From Ligustrum vulgare (lineage: Eukaryota; Streptophyta; Magnoliopsida; Lamiales; Oleaceae), in NCBI GenBank assembly GCA_963555705.1, contig OY743179.1, forward strand, positions 23,072,692 to 23,136,691: a stretch of DNA of 64,000 nucleotides, read 5' to 3'. How positions within the stretch are numbered: the first letter of the stretch is position 1; each line of letters starts with the position of its first letter. Below the pieces are notes generated by a model. That model was not told the DNA's origin and ran no database searches. It was given only the letters and a program-made list of their open reading frames with translations. Positions 42,566 to 54,072 of the stretch are shown one piece after another. A program made the translations under genes and the position numbers.

Positions 42566-42969
42566 GTAGTAGATGAAGAATGTAGAACTTAGAGTAATTT
42601 ATGAGAGTTGTAGAATTGTGGAAATGAAATTGTGTTAGTATAGTATTTATAGGGTAAGGAAAAAAATAAAAAATATATGTGTGTGTGTGTGACTAGAACA
42701 GTCACTTTTGTGACCGTTCTGGTCAGATGCAACGGTCACTTGACCGTTGCAATTTTTCTTTTTCTTTTTTTAATTTTTTTTTTTTGTTTTTGAAGAGCCG
42801 ACGAGCCGCTCGACTCGCCGGCTCGTTGAGCTCATTGAACCACGAGCCGAGCTTGTGGTTTGAGCAGGGGGATTGGCTCACCCACAAGTTCGTGAGTTTG
42901 ACGTACCGAGCTGTCCTCGACTTGTGTTTTCACGAGCCGACGAGCGGCTCGACCTGTTTGCTACCTCTA

Positions 42970-43477
42970 CAAATTCTTTAAAGAAAAATTCTTCAGGAAT
43001 GAAAGGCAGACATGTGACTTATCTGTTTTCACATTATAGACTTACCACTTTTCAAACAAAATTAGATAACACATGCATCATGCATGGAAATTTATTGAAA
43101 GCGGGCAATTGTAGTAGAAATAAATTAGAAAATCACCATTGAAAATACAATTTAAAAAGCATAGTAAGTACTGATTTATTGCTTCATGGGTGAGATTCTG
43201 TTAGAAACTTCTCAAACTAACTAAATGAAACTGGAACTAATTTTTTCAAAAACAATCATCTTTAAAACTTTAGTAACTGGTTCAGAATCAATAGGTGTAG
43301 GCCTATTCAAACTTCTACCTGTACCATTTTTTGCGTCATGCATCTTGATTATTTTGCATGGATGAAGAAAGAAAAGCAGGGAATTATGTTTGAAACAACA
43401 TAAATTTTGTTTAAATAATCTGTATCACTCTTCCTCCCAACAAATCCTACTTGAAATTAACTAACGATTTTGAGTTT
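42970..43477. other. spacer, nothing recognised
   Basis: No gene or repeat is recognised. Confidence 0.35.
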
Positions 43478-43656
43478 TGAAAGTCTATTGTAAAGTGTGA
43501 CTCTCCTATAATAGTGACTTTTCAGTTAACAAAAATAAGAATGAAAAAAAAAAGTCATGTAATCATTTTCTTCACAAATATAGAGACCAATGCTTATTGA
43601 GCAACGAAAAATCTGTTGCATGCTTCCAAGTGAATTAATTACAAAGTTGTTAGTTA

Positions 43657-43946
43657 CTACATCCGTCTCGTGAAGATAGACTTGCTCCTATTTTCACACG
43701 AATTAAGAAAATATAATTAATATAGTTGAAAATATAAATTTTTCTTTCATTTTCCTAATATGCCCCTACATTAAATAATGGTATAAATAGAATTAGTTTA
43801 TATTTGTTGATAACAATATACTTTAAATAATGATATATTAGAAAACTTAAAAATATTTATACTTTTAATGAGGAAAGTAGCATATAATTTGGGACGAACA
43901 AATAAGGAATACAAGTCTATCTTCATTCTTCATGATACAGATGGAG
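43657..43946. mobile_element. Stowaway-like MITE, copy a
   Basis: About 290 bp. It begins ctacatccgtctcgtgaaga and ends gatacagatggag, flanked by TA on each side. The form ctccctccgtc...gacggaggg with TA duplication is that of Tc1/mariner-type Stowaway elements. Confidence 0.65.
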
Positions 43947-44319
43947 TATATATATTTGCTTGTTTGTTTTTCCTGAAAAGGAAAGTCAACAGAACAAAAT
44001 ATGAAGGATTTTTTGGACGGGAAAGTGTGTGTGGACTTTTTGACGACTATATATATATATATAATTTGAAGTTTTAAAAGTCTGTTGTAAAGTGTAACTC
44101 TCCTATAATTGACTTTTCGGTTAACAAATATAATTTGAAGTTTTAAAAGTCTGTTGTAAAGTGTAACTCTCCTATAATTGACTTTTCGGTTAACAAAAAT
44201 AAGAATGAAAAAAAAAGGAAAAAAATAAAAATCATGTAATCATTATCGTCACAAATATAGAGACCAAGCAACAAAAAGTCTTATGCTTCCAAGTGCATTA
44301 ATTACAAAGTTGTTAATTA

Positions 44320-44601
44320 CTCCATCCGTCTTTTGAAGATAGGCTTGGTCCTATTTTTACACGAATTAAGAAAAATAATTAATGTAGTTGAAAATACAAA
44401 TTTTTCTTTCATTTTTTTAATATGTCCCTACATTAAATAATGATATAAATAGAATTAGTTTATATTTGTTGATAACAATATACTTTAAATAAGGGTATAT
44501 TACAAAATTTAAAAAAAATTATACTTTTAATGAGAAAATTAGTCTATAATTTGGGACGGATAAATAAAGAATACAAGTCTATCTTCATGAAATGGATAGA
44601 A
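44320..44601. mobile_element. Stowaway-like MITE, copy b
   Basis: About 282 bp, starting ctccatccgtcttttgaaga and ending with a decayed atggatagaa. It arose by the block duplication, not by separate insertion, because its flanks match those of copy a. Confidence 0.6.
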
Positions 44602-44739
44602 TATATATATTTATTTGTTTGTTTTCCTGAAAAGGAAAGTCAACAGAACAAAATATGAAGTATTTTTTGGGCAAGAAAGTGTGTGTGTATGTTTTTTAAT
44701 GGCTATATTGTTATTATATATAATAATAATATATATTTT

Positions 44740-46760
44740 CTTTTATAATACCTTCTTCTAGGTTTTATAAAAAAATTTCTAAAATTTCTAAATTTTTTGA
44801 ACTTTCTATTTTTATATTTTCTCCTAATATTTCTTCTTTTTGGATTATATCCCCATTGTATATGTTTTTCATATCTTCACAATATATTCTAGTTAATTTT
44901 CTTGATTTTTTCAATTGTTTTTGTTGACATATATATGCTAATATTTCAAATAGGAGATTTGATCCTCGATTATAAAGTTCATTCTAGGTATTCCAAGGAT
45001 GTCTCTAATAAATTTTTCAAACTCTATCTTAAAATATATTCCCCATGAACCTGGTAATTTATTATAATACATATCTTTATATAGTTCTTGATTTTCATTA
45101 CTAGTAATATTTAAATTCACAAGTGTATTCTTTAATTTTACTCATATTACAAATTGTTAAATTTATTAATTTGACTCTAGCATTATATTTTTCTCTTATT
45201 GATTCACTTCCAGCTTTAATTTTCTCCTATAAATTCATCTGCAATGTATTTTACTAATCATTGTATACCCTCTCTATTTGATTTTATTATTTTTGTTTGA
45301 ACATTTCTTATTATTAGTATTTTTGTATTATTACTTGTTCCTTCCCACCAGTTTCTAACATTTCATTCAAATGATGCAACTAAGAAATCTATTCTTCTTT
45401 CAATACTTTCCCATGTATCATCTTTATTATTAAATGAAAAGAATAATATCATTGAATCTGCCCAAGTTAATAAGGTTTTCTTAGTATCTATTTCACAATC
45501 TAAATTTAATTTCGTTCCTCCATGATTAATAGTTTATCATAATTATCATTTGATTCAAATCTATCTTTGTATTTATATCTTTTAGGTGGTTGTCTATCTT
45601 GGATCCTGTCGTAATATTGTCTATGTGGTTTACTATATAGAGGTGCATAACTTTCATCTGGATCTAGTAATTTTTTTTTAGAGGTTTCTATTGGAGCCAG
45701 ATTAGGTGCTCCTCCAGTATTTATTAAAACTTGGTATTCATTCAAATTTTCTAAGCTTAATTGGTTAAAATTTTCTACAAGCAAGTTTAATTCTTTGTTT
45801 ATCTTTAATTTGTTTTTCTTTAGATTTTTCTTCTTCTTTTAGTTTTCCTAAAGTTTTTTATATGGATATTTACAACTTTAATTCTTCTTCTAGCTAGTAT
45901 CCTTGGTAATATATTTTTCTAAATTCATCATCCATACTTCATGCTTCTATCAACTTTTTCTTATTCAATGTATTTCTTTCCTATTCTAGATATTTCTTTT
46001 TCCATAAGTTTTTAGACTTTTCTTATCCTTATTTTTATTATTTTCCTTTAACTCTCTAATATCAAGTTTTAGTATATTTATATCATTTCTTGCTTCTTTT
46101 AATTCATTTTTACTTCTTGAACATCACTTGTTAATGATTTTGTTCATATTTTTAGATCTTCAATATATTGACTTATTGACATTTAGACTCTTGGTTTAGT
46201 AGTTTGTTTTTTTGTACTTTGAATAATCTATCATACATATCATCTATTTTGGTTTCTAATTTTTTAATTCTTTCTTCTATTGATATGATTCTTTCAATAT
46301 CATCTTTTCTTATTTTTTCATTTAATTTTTCTATTTTTTCTATAATCATTCAAATTTTATTTTGGTTAATAATTTCTTCTGACTTTCTTTGAAATTCTTT
46401 AGAATATTTTCATTTATATTTTTTCAAATCTCCTATTATGTCTTTTAATTCTTTTAATTGTATTATTAATTTATTTCGGACATTTTGTAATTTTTCTTTG
46501 ACATTTTTATCCTGTATATTTAGCTGTTATAATTCTTCAATAGCTATTTTATCTTGTGAAATTATGTTCTTATATGTCTGTCATAAAAAGACAATTATCC
46601 AATTTAATTGTATATTGAGAAATTCATTAGATTCTCCCCATGAGCTTAATGGTTGAAACATTGTTGTATTAACTCCTCTTGTTTGGTAATATCCTACTGG
46701 AATGTTAAAATTTTCTATTACTTATTTTTCAAATTTTATTTCTAGAAATTCTGCCATTAG
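44740..46760 (-). pseudogene. broken coding region, possibly endogenous pararetrovirus coat region
   Basis: Minus-strand coding signal persists for 2 kb in changing frames with many stops. In order from the high end: a segment around FQPLSSWGESNEF; a lysine- and glutamate-rich coiled-coil-like stretch (46150-46560); an open part at 45784-45506 with DESYAPLYSKPHRQYYDR; a segment with NVRNWWEG; YYNKLPGSWGIYFK near 45060; and a basic end RRRYYKRKY near 44760. This order (coiled coil, tryptophan-containing core, basic end) resembles the coat-protein part of a Caulimoviridae polyprotein integrated in a plant genome. I am not certain, and another retroelement gag is possible. No reverse transcriptase or protease is seen; the block is truncated at the duplicated region near 44690. 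Confidence 0.4.
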
Positions 46761-47197
46761 TATCTTCCTTTTATATGTTCTATTTTTAGAATGAGTTCTA
46801 ATTCTTATTTTGCTTCTTTATATATCATTATTTGATATTAACAAAACTCTTCTATTGATCTTAGTATTTTATTTTTATTTTTTGTGCTCTAAAATATTTT
46901 CCGTAATTTTCTATTTTTCTAGTTTTAATATATATTTCTTTATTAGTTTTTTCTTTATTATATAGAATAATTTGTATTTTAGTTAATTGTTTCGAGATTC
47001 TATTATAATATTCTCTTTTTCTCTAATGATTTTAATCTTAAAATTTCTTCTTCTTTTACATTTCTCTCTTCTCTGATTCTATCTATTAAATTTCTTCTTT
47101 ATTCAATTACTAAATCTAATTTTTCATTTGTTTTTATGTTTAGATATTTGGTTAATGAAGAGTCTGCTCTATGTTATTCCATTATCATTTTTTGATT

Positions 47198-47228
<31 letters not shown>

Positions 47229-48099
47229 GAGTGCCGTACCCGTAGCTTCGTGGGCCAGAGGCGAATTTCAAAATTAGGGCCCCATAATTGTAGTAAGCAA
47301 TAATTTTCTTCGAGACTAAATTTGCTAACTTAAAATTAACGACAAATAGGTTCTAAAAATGTTTAACTTCCTCTTTCTTCCATCAATCAATAATATTTTT
47401 TTATTTTTGTAATTATAATCTCAATTTTCATTTTATTTAGATCTATGATTCTGATACCAAAATGGGGGCTACTATGAGCAATATGAAAGATAAATTTTTA
47501 TAATAGTAGAGGATATATTATGAATTTTAGTATCTTTTTCATTATGTTGAAAACTTATGGGCTTTTTTGTCTCTTATTATGGGTTGTGTAAAAGAGTGGT
47601 CAAATGTAGTGGGAGTCTAGAATTTTTCTTTTTGTTTATTCACACACAGCAAAATCGAAACTTTTTTGCACATCTATCTTAATATAATAACAGAATCCTC
47701 TGCCTGGGATCTTTCCCACCCAAATCCCACATTACTATTTATGGAGAGTAAAGTAATAAAGTATATCCCCTCATATATAGTATTTATGATTTTATTGAAT
47801 GATTTTTTCAGTTTTACGTCACATGCACATGCATGCAAATTTTTTTATTATAGTTATTACCTGTTTGTTTAACATGTTCATTCAATCATCCGTATAATAT
47901 TTGGAAATTTGTGATCATGCGTTATGAGAAACCGTGAACATATTCCTACTCCATTCTCTTAGCCAATCATAATATTTTCATGTTTATCCATTTTTTATTA
48001 TATCTTTTCTGGTGTTTTTTTTTTTTTATTGTGTAATGGATGAAGAATCTCATTTTTGTCTTTTTTATATCTATATTTTTTATATCAACGATTGTCATT
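46761..48099. other. AT-rich; further decayed coding remnants and SSR
   Basis: 46761-47180 may be more of the same decayed minus-strand coding block. A (TC)n(AC)n microsatellite lies at about 47200-47230. 47240-48100 has no gene I recognise; a TCTATATTTTTTATATC string near 48068 resembles Helitron starts but sits too close to mid-gene sequence. Confidence 0.35.
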
Positions 48100-51000
48100 T
48101 TGCTCCTATTACCTTTTTTGATGGCGAATTTTGGCATTATCGAGATGCAATGGTCATACTAGATGGGTGATAAGTGTATTTTATACACTTATTTGTATGT
48201 CTAAATTAGGTGTAATTATTGTCGTTTTGGAATATTTGTTATTTAATTTGTGTTTATCGTTTACTTTTCAGAAAATATCCCAAAAGATGAAAAAAGTGAA
48301 GAAATCAAAGGTTGGAGGAACGAATTGAAGAATATGAGAGCTTAAATGGGCAAATCAAGAAGAAGATAAAGTTTGGGGACTAAATTGAAACAATTGAAAG
48401 TTGAGGATTGAAGGTGCAATTAAAAGTCAGGAACTAAATTATACAGCCGAGAAAAGAGGAAGTCGCGATTGCTGGATACGTTCCATGAGATCGCGAGATG
48501 GTGCAAATTCTTAACCCCGAGATTTTTAACGTCTACCACACGATCGCCAGAGGTTCCACCACGCGATCGCGCGGTTGTCCGATTGGGCCGCAGATCAGAT
48601 TTTTCTCGCGATTTTTAACAGGCTTTGAACTTTTTGATCTAGGTTTTCTCCAAAACCTATATAGACAACATAAGAGGCACGAAAATCAGACCTTTGCCTC
48701 TCTATAGAACGAGCCACAATAGAGAATTTAACATCAAATTCTTGGAGAATCAAGCATTGCAAAGGCGCGTGAATTGAAAACAGTTGAAGAATTGATAATT
48801 GGTGCAATCTTTCCATTCTTTATATTGTTTTTCAATGAACGTTTATTTTTACTGTTTTTGTTATTTCATGATGATGTGTAACTAATTTTAACGTTGGGAT
48901 GAACGATGTAGCCTAGTTAATTATTTTAATGTCATATTCCTTGTTTTAACGCTTTAATGCATGTGTTGATTTATTATTGCGTTTAATGCGTGAATGAACT
49001 GGCCACTTATTCATGAGTTCATGTGTTATTTCCATAATCCGAGAGGTGAGTTAATAACATAGATCTAGGTAATAAATCCGGTAATTGAACGAGAGATAGA
49101 GATATACTCTTGTAATTATTGCGGTCGTGTGTGAATTCTTGTGTGTAATGCATCTAGTTAAGGAATATTCGGACCCGCTGTAGAGATACAAGGTTGACTT
49201 ATTTAGGTAGGATTGATTTAAACTCGAGAGAGGAATCTCAATTTAAATTAGTGAATTCGACCGAACACACAAATAGGAAATAAAACTGGAATTGGAATTG
49301 ATTTAATTAGTTAGGTGAATTTGTGAATCCCAACTACTTTACAATCTTATTTGAAAACAAAACAATTTAACAATTCTTTTTAATTAATTAGTTCCATTTC
49401 TTAATTCTAGATTTTTATTCTTAAAACGATTTTCATTTGTTCAAATAAAGTTAAGAACTGAAATATTTCGGTAATTAATAGCAGTCCTCGTGGGAACGAT
49501 AATCCGGACTCTAAGGTCCACTTTATTACTTGATTGTGATATCGTACACTTGCGATTTCAAACACAACAATGGGCTGGATATCCTGATTTATTTGTAACG
49601 TTTACGTGTAATCCAAAATGGCAAGTAGGTGGGTTAAGCCGAATGATCGGCATGATATAGTTTGTTCAGTATAGGTGAAGTTGGATGCTTTGATCAAATA
49701 TCTTATTAAGAAAAAAAAATTTGGAAGTGTTAGACGGAATAATAGTTGAAAGTTGTTTACAAAATATATATTACTTATTAAAATATTGATTTAAAGTTTT
49801 CATTATTATCAACCAGTTGTGATTAACTTTTTCTAAAAAAAATGGTCAATTTGAAGTGATGTATACTATTGAATTCCAGAAGTTTGGATTGCCACATGGA
49901 CACATCCTGCTTTTCCTCTCTAGAGAAGATAAGTACCCAACTGGGGATGACATTGATAAAATCATTTCAACAAAAATATCTGACAAAAATTTGGATCCAT
50001 GTTATTATGCTGCAGTGCAGGATTTCATGATGCACGGTCCGATAGTAGTGTAAGAAATAACTCTCCATGCATGTCGGACAGTTGTTGTACAAAGCATTTC
50101 CCAAAAAAATTTACTGAATGCACTACTGTTGATGAAGATGGATACCCAGTATATAGACGTAAAGATAATGGCAAAATAGTGCTGAAGAATGGTGTTGATC
50201 TCAATAATAGATTCGTTGTGCCATACAATCGTTATTTTTTTTATTAAAGTTAGGTGCCCACATGAATGTTGAGTGGTGCAATCAATTTCGGTCTATTAAA
50301 TATCTATTCAAATATATCAATAAGGGACACAATCGCCTGACCGCATCTTTTTATCGGACCATGCGTGAGGACAAATCTAGGAAAACATGTGGATGAAGTG
50401 AATATGTACTACGATTGCAGATACATTTCACCGTGCAATTCTACATTGAGGAATGTTGGACATATTTTTCAGATGACATCTTATATAGACAACGTATCAT
50501 TCTGCAACATCAAGGTATGATGCCTATTATTTGCTCTAAATTAAAACATATTCTAGGGTTTGTTTACATTAAATTATTATTATAACCTAATTTAATTGGT
50601 TTTTGATTCTGTTATTAATGTTCAGAATTGGAGTTAAGTTACAATGAAATTAAAAATTATGTTCTGATAGAGGTTGAAAAGTTATTACGGAACTGCGGCA
50701 AGAGCTTACATGAGTTTGAATCGATGCCATTTCCAGATTCTGGGTTTCTTTTCGAGTTCCCAAAATAGGCTAATACATGACGAATTGCAATATGATCGAT
50801 CGATTTTGTGCAAAGAACACAATGGTCTACTATCTAGCTTGATTGACGAGCAACGTCATGTGTATGACACAGTAATGGATGCAGTTGTATCGAACTTAGG
50901 TTGCATCTTCTTTGTATATGGATACGGAAGCACATGGAAAACATTTGTATGGAAGATTCTATATGCAGCTCTAAGGTCGAAAGGAGAAAGTGTACTAAAT

Positions 51001-52277
51001 GTGGCATTGCATCTCTTCTTTTGCCCGGCGAAGAACTGGTCATTCTCCATTTGCAATTCCAATTAATCTTAATGAAGATTCAACATGCAATATCAGAAAA
51101 GGAAGTCCACTAGCAGAAATAATTTTGAGGTGTAAGCCTATAATTTTGGACGAACCTCCCATGATGCTCAAATATTGCTTCAAAGTTCTGGACATAAGCA
51201 TGCAAGACATTTTGCGATTTATCGGTGCATTCAATTCTCACAAGCCTTTTGTAGGTAAAACTGTTGTGTTTGGCGAAGATTTTCAGCAAATATTGCAAGT
51301 TATTCTAAAAGGAAGTAGACATGACGTTATTCTAGCAACTATCAACTCCTCCTATCTATGGAGACATTATAGGATATTAAAATTGACTAAAAACATGAGG
51401 ATTCAAAATGGGTGCTTAGATGAAGAATGTGTTGAGTTGAAATGGTTTTTCAGAATGGATCGCAAGCATAGGAAATGGAAAAATTGGAGGTCCAAATAAT
51501 GTTCACGCAATAAATGAAATCCCAGACGATATTTTGCTCAAAGGTTACGATGATCCAATTGCACTAATTTTGGAAAGTGCGTATCCAGCATTTAGCAATA
51601 CAGTTAATAACACTACTTATTTGAAGGGGAGAGCTATATTGGCACCAACCCTTGATGTGGTTGAGTTTATAAATGAATATATGACCTTACTAAATGCATG
51701 TGAGGGGAAGACTTATTTCAGCTCGGATATGACGTGCAAATCAGATACAAATGTTGATTTATTGCCTGATCTCCACACTCGAGAATTCTTAAATGGAATT
51801 AGGTGTTCTGGTATACCTAATCATGAGTTGAATTTGAAGGTAGGTATGCCTGTTATGTTATTAAAGAACATAGATCATTCTATTGGATTATGCAATGATG
51901 CTAGATTGGATGTTACCAGACTTCGTAGTCATTTTTTGGAAGTGAAGATTCTCGATGGAAGCAATGGATGTCATAAAGTGTTGATCCCAAGAATGTTACT
52001 AACCCCATTTGATCCAAGATTGCCTTTCAAATTCAATCGAAGACCATTTCCTCTAATTGTCTCATATTCAATAATAATAAACAAAAGTCAAGGTCAATTG
52101 CTTTCTAATCTTGGCATTTTTTTGAAGAAACCAGTTTTCAGTCATGAGCAATTGTACGTTACAGTTTCAAGAATTACAAGTCGTAGGGGTTTGAAAATTG
52201 TGATCAGTAACGAGGATGGAAAAAGAAGTAATTCAACAACAAATGTTGTATTTAAGGAAGTATTTCATAATTTGTAA
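48100..52277 (+). pseudogene. Helitron Rep/helicase (Pif1-like), split by a solo LTR
   Basis: Before the LTR the frame reads HYRDAMVI; after it WAGYPDLFVTFTCNPKW, the conserved start of the Helitron-like N domain. Then come QKFGLPHGHILLFL (49873 on), pieces with CPKKFTECTTVDEDGYPVYR-like sequence, and the Pif1 helicase part. Its Walker A is FVYGYGSTWKTFVWK (usual GxGGTGKT is lost), Walker B is IILDEPPMM, then FGEDFQQILQVI. The C-terminal helicase stretch 51534-52277 is open: NLKVGMPVMLLKNID, INKSQGQ and YVTVSRITSRRGLKI. Frameshifts and stops elsewhere, an interrupting intron-like AT segment at 50510-50640, and the lost P-loop make it inactive. The N-terminal Rep part before 48100 is not recognisable. 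Confidence 0.88.
48168..49569 (+). mobile_element. solo Ty3/gypsy-type LTR, 1.40 kb
   Basis: It starts TGATAAGTGTATTTTATAC and ends ACACAACA, with perfect 5-bp duplications atggg (48163-48167, 49570-49574). The 3' part has agtcctcgtgggaacgataa and gtacacttgcgatttcaaac, typical of plant Ty3/gypsy LTR ends. No interior domain is attached. It interrupts the Helitron Rep/helicase reading frame. Confidence 0.92.
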
Positions 52278-52449
52278 TCGTGTATCTGTTTGTTATTCCA
52301 TCATTCGAATTTTTATAAACATCATTCGATTTTTATGTGAAGTCTTTCTAAACATCTAAATACCTTTCATCCAATACATACAACAATATAGTCATACTTA
52401 CAACATTTTGACATTATAATTGCAAATTTATATATAAAAAAAAATCGTG

Positions 52450-52471
52450 CATCTCACGGGTAAATAACTAG
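52450..52471 (+). other. Helitron 3' terminus
   Basis: Downstream of the helicase stop, cgtgcatctcacggg is followed by taaataaCTAG (52468-52471) and T. The hairpin is slightly decayed relative to that at 29466, but the order and spacing are the same. It closes the Helitron that encodes the helicase. Confidence 0.8.
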
Positions 52472-52646
52472 TCTATATACAGCAGGAGACAAAACGAATC
52501 TTAAAATATACCTAGAGCAGATAAAAAATATTTGTTTAACATCAATCCTAAAAAAAAGAAAAAAAATTTATCCAATCCCATCATAGAGGGACAAGTAGCC
52601 CGTGGCCAATTAGCTCAAACATCCTCACTACCACCACTGCACCGCC
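52472..52646. other. flank and 5' leader of the RPL11 retrocopy
   Basis: The end of this stretch (ctcactaccaccactgcacc) probably derives from the 5' UTR of the parent ribosomal protein mRNA. Confidence 0.35.
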
Positions 52647-53122
52647 ATGGCGTCAGAGAAGAAGTTGTCGAACCAAATGAGAGAGATTAAAGTATACAAG
52701 CTTGTCCTCAACATCTCCGTCTGTGAGATAAGAGATCATCTTACTAGAGCCACTAAGGTCCTGCTTTCTCTAAGCAAGATACATAGTGAGGTCATTTGGG
52801 ATCAGGCGTAATGAAAAGATCGCTTGCTACACCAGTCAGGTGTGACATAGCAATGAAGCTCCTTGAGAGTGGTTTGAAGGTGAAGAAATATGAGTTGTTG
52901 AGAAGGAATTTAAACGATATTAGATGTTTTGGCTTTGGCATTTGGGAGCAAATTGATCTTGGAATCAAGTATGAACAATCAACTGGAATTTATGGTTTGG
53001 ATTTCTTCTTTGTTTCGGAGAGCTCTGGTAACTGTGTTGGTCTTCTTCATAGATGCAAGTCTCATGTTGAAACCTAACACAAGGTCACCGAAGAGGATGC
53101 TATGAAGTGGTACCAGGTTAAG
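52647..53122 (+). pseudogene. RPL11: 60S ribosomal protein L11 (uL5) retropseudogene
   Basis: It opens [20 protein letters not shown] then LNISVCE, the universal start of plant RPL11, with LTRATKVL following. A gap and frameshift remove the middle (the QTPVFSKARYTVRSFG region). A second frame from 52796 carries [34 protein letters not shown] and [12 protein letters not shown], then damage, and finally EEDAMKWYQVK. No introns are present, so it is probably a processed copy. The last ~12 codons and any poly(A) tail are missing where an AT-rich element adjoins. Confidence 0.92.
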
Positions 53123-53700
53123 TCCCTATTAGGTATGTGAATTAAAATCTTGATTCTAATCTAAGTCAAATTCATCAATTAATTATGATCACACACTTCA
53201 TCAACTTTTATCAAAACTTATAAAAATTTGATCTTAATCCCTACGTTGTCCAATATTAATTAGTTTGAATTCAGTACTAGACATGTTTGAGACCATCATA
53301 TACATGTTACTTTGAGCTCCAATTTATGGGCAGTTGCATTGATGCGTGTTGCAAGAAAATTATTTTACTTCACTTTTTTAAAAATAAATAAATAATATAA
53401 AATTAGTATTTTGAGACGTGATATACAATATGTTGATTGCGCTCTTACAAGATTAATGTTTTCGGGTCAGTAAGACAATCTTATCAGGTGGAATCATGAA
53501 AAATTATAGCCTCGGCAAAACTGATTTTTAAACAAAATATTTTTCCAAATCACTTTTAACCACACATTTCCTAAAATTTCTTTGTTTTTAAACAAAAAAA
53601 ACTTTTAACAAATATATGTGCATAATGTGAGGATGTATCACTTGTCATGCTCGGTAAGGATATAAAGTAAATTAGTAAAAATTAAGTCCTAAAGCTCTAA
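53123..53700. other. MITE remnants
   Basis: 53145-53265 resembles the MITE end at 8860-8980 (aatctaagtcaa, cttcatcaacttttatcaaaa). 53510-53620 is a diverged copy of the 28934-29099 family (gcctcggcaaaac, aatcacttttaaccacaca). No gene is seen. Confidence 0.45.
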
Positions 53701-54070
53701 TAGCATCTACAATGGATGTGTTAAAATGTTTATTAGTGTCATATGTTAACTAATAATTACTTTTATGCCTACATTGGATATGTTAGCACGTTTGTTAAAC
53801 GAATTTTTTTAGGTATATTGTTAACTTTTTTGTTAAAGTTAACAAACATTTTAACATATAACATGGCAATCTATATTGAAAACAGGAGAGATAAATATTA
53901 AATAGTCATTGATTGGTTAATTTAGTTATTGATTAGTAAATTTAACACATCTAATGTGACACTCATATAATAGTTAAAGTTAACATGTAGATGGACACTT
54001 AACATCTATTTTATTGTCTATGTGACAGTATTTAACTAATAAAAGTTAACACATCCATTGTGGATGCTCT
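53701..54070. mobile_element. MITE with GAGCATCCACAATGG-type ends
   Basis: About 370 bp. The left end is AGCATCTACAATGGATGTGT and the right end, inward, AGAGCATCCACAATGGATGT; the inverted repeat extends for some 20 bases. It is rich in gttaac and ttaaca strings that can fold on each other. The target duplication is unclear, so the superfamily is not assigned. Confidence 0.7.
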
Positions 54071-54072
54071 AC

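Larger units (their letters stand above)
39330..42969 (-). mobile_element. Ac-like hAT transposon, decayed
   Basis: The right end is clear: inward from 42969 it reads TAGAGGTAGCAAACAGGTCG, followed by GC-rich repeats of gagccg and cgagc (42790-42960). A similar GC-rich subterminal region at 39330-39415 marks the left side, but the left terminal repeat and target duplication were not found, so that boundary is approximate. It contains the transposase pseudogene and a 180-bp MITE. Confidence 0.65.
43478..44690. repeat. ~600-bp tandem duplication with a 68-bp local repeat
   Basis: The block 43478-44060 (aaagtctattgtaaagtg to gggaaagtgtgtgtgg) recurs at 44140-44690 with about 5-10% change. At the joint a 68-bp unit (aatttgaagttttaaaagtc...) is repeated at 44063 and 44132. 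Each large unit contains one Stowaway-like MITE. Confidence 0.88.

Noticed and set aside
46150..46660. A plus-strand Ser/Ile/Phe-rich membrane protein
   Set aside because: It is the complement of a Lys/Glu-rich minus-strand coding remnant, which yields hydrophobic antisense frames.
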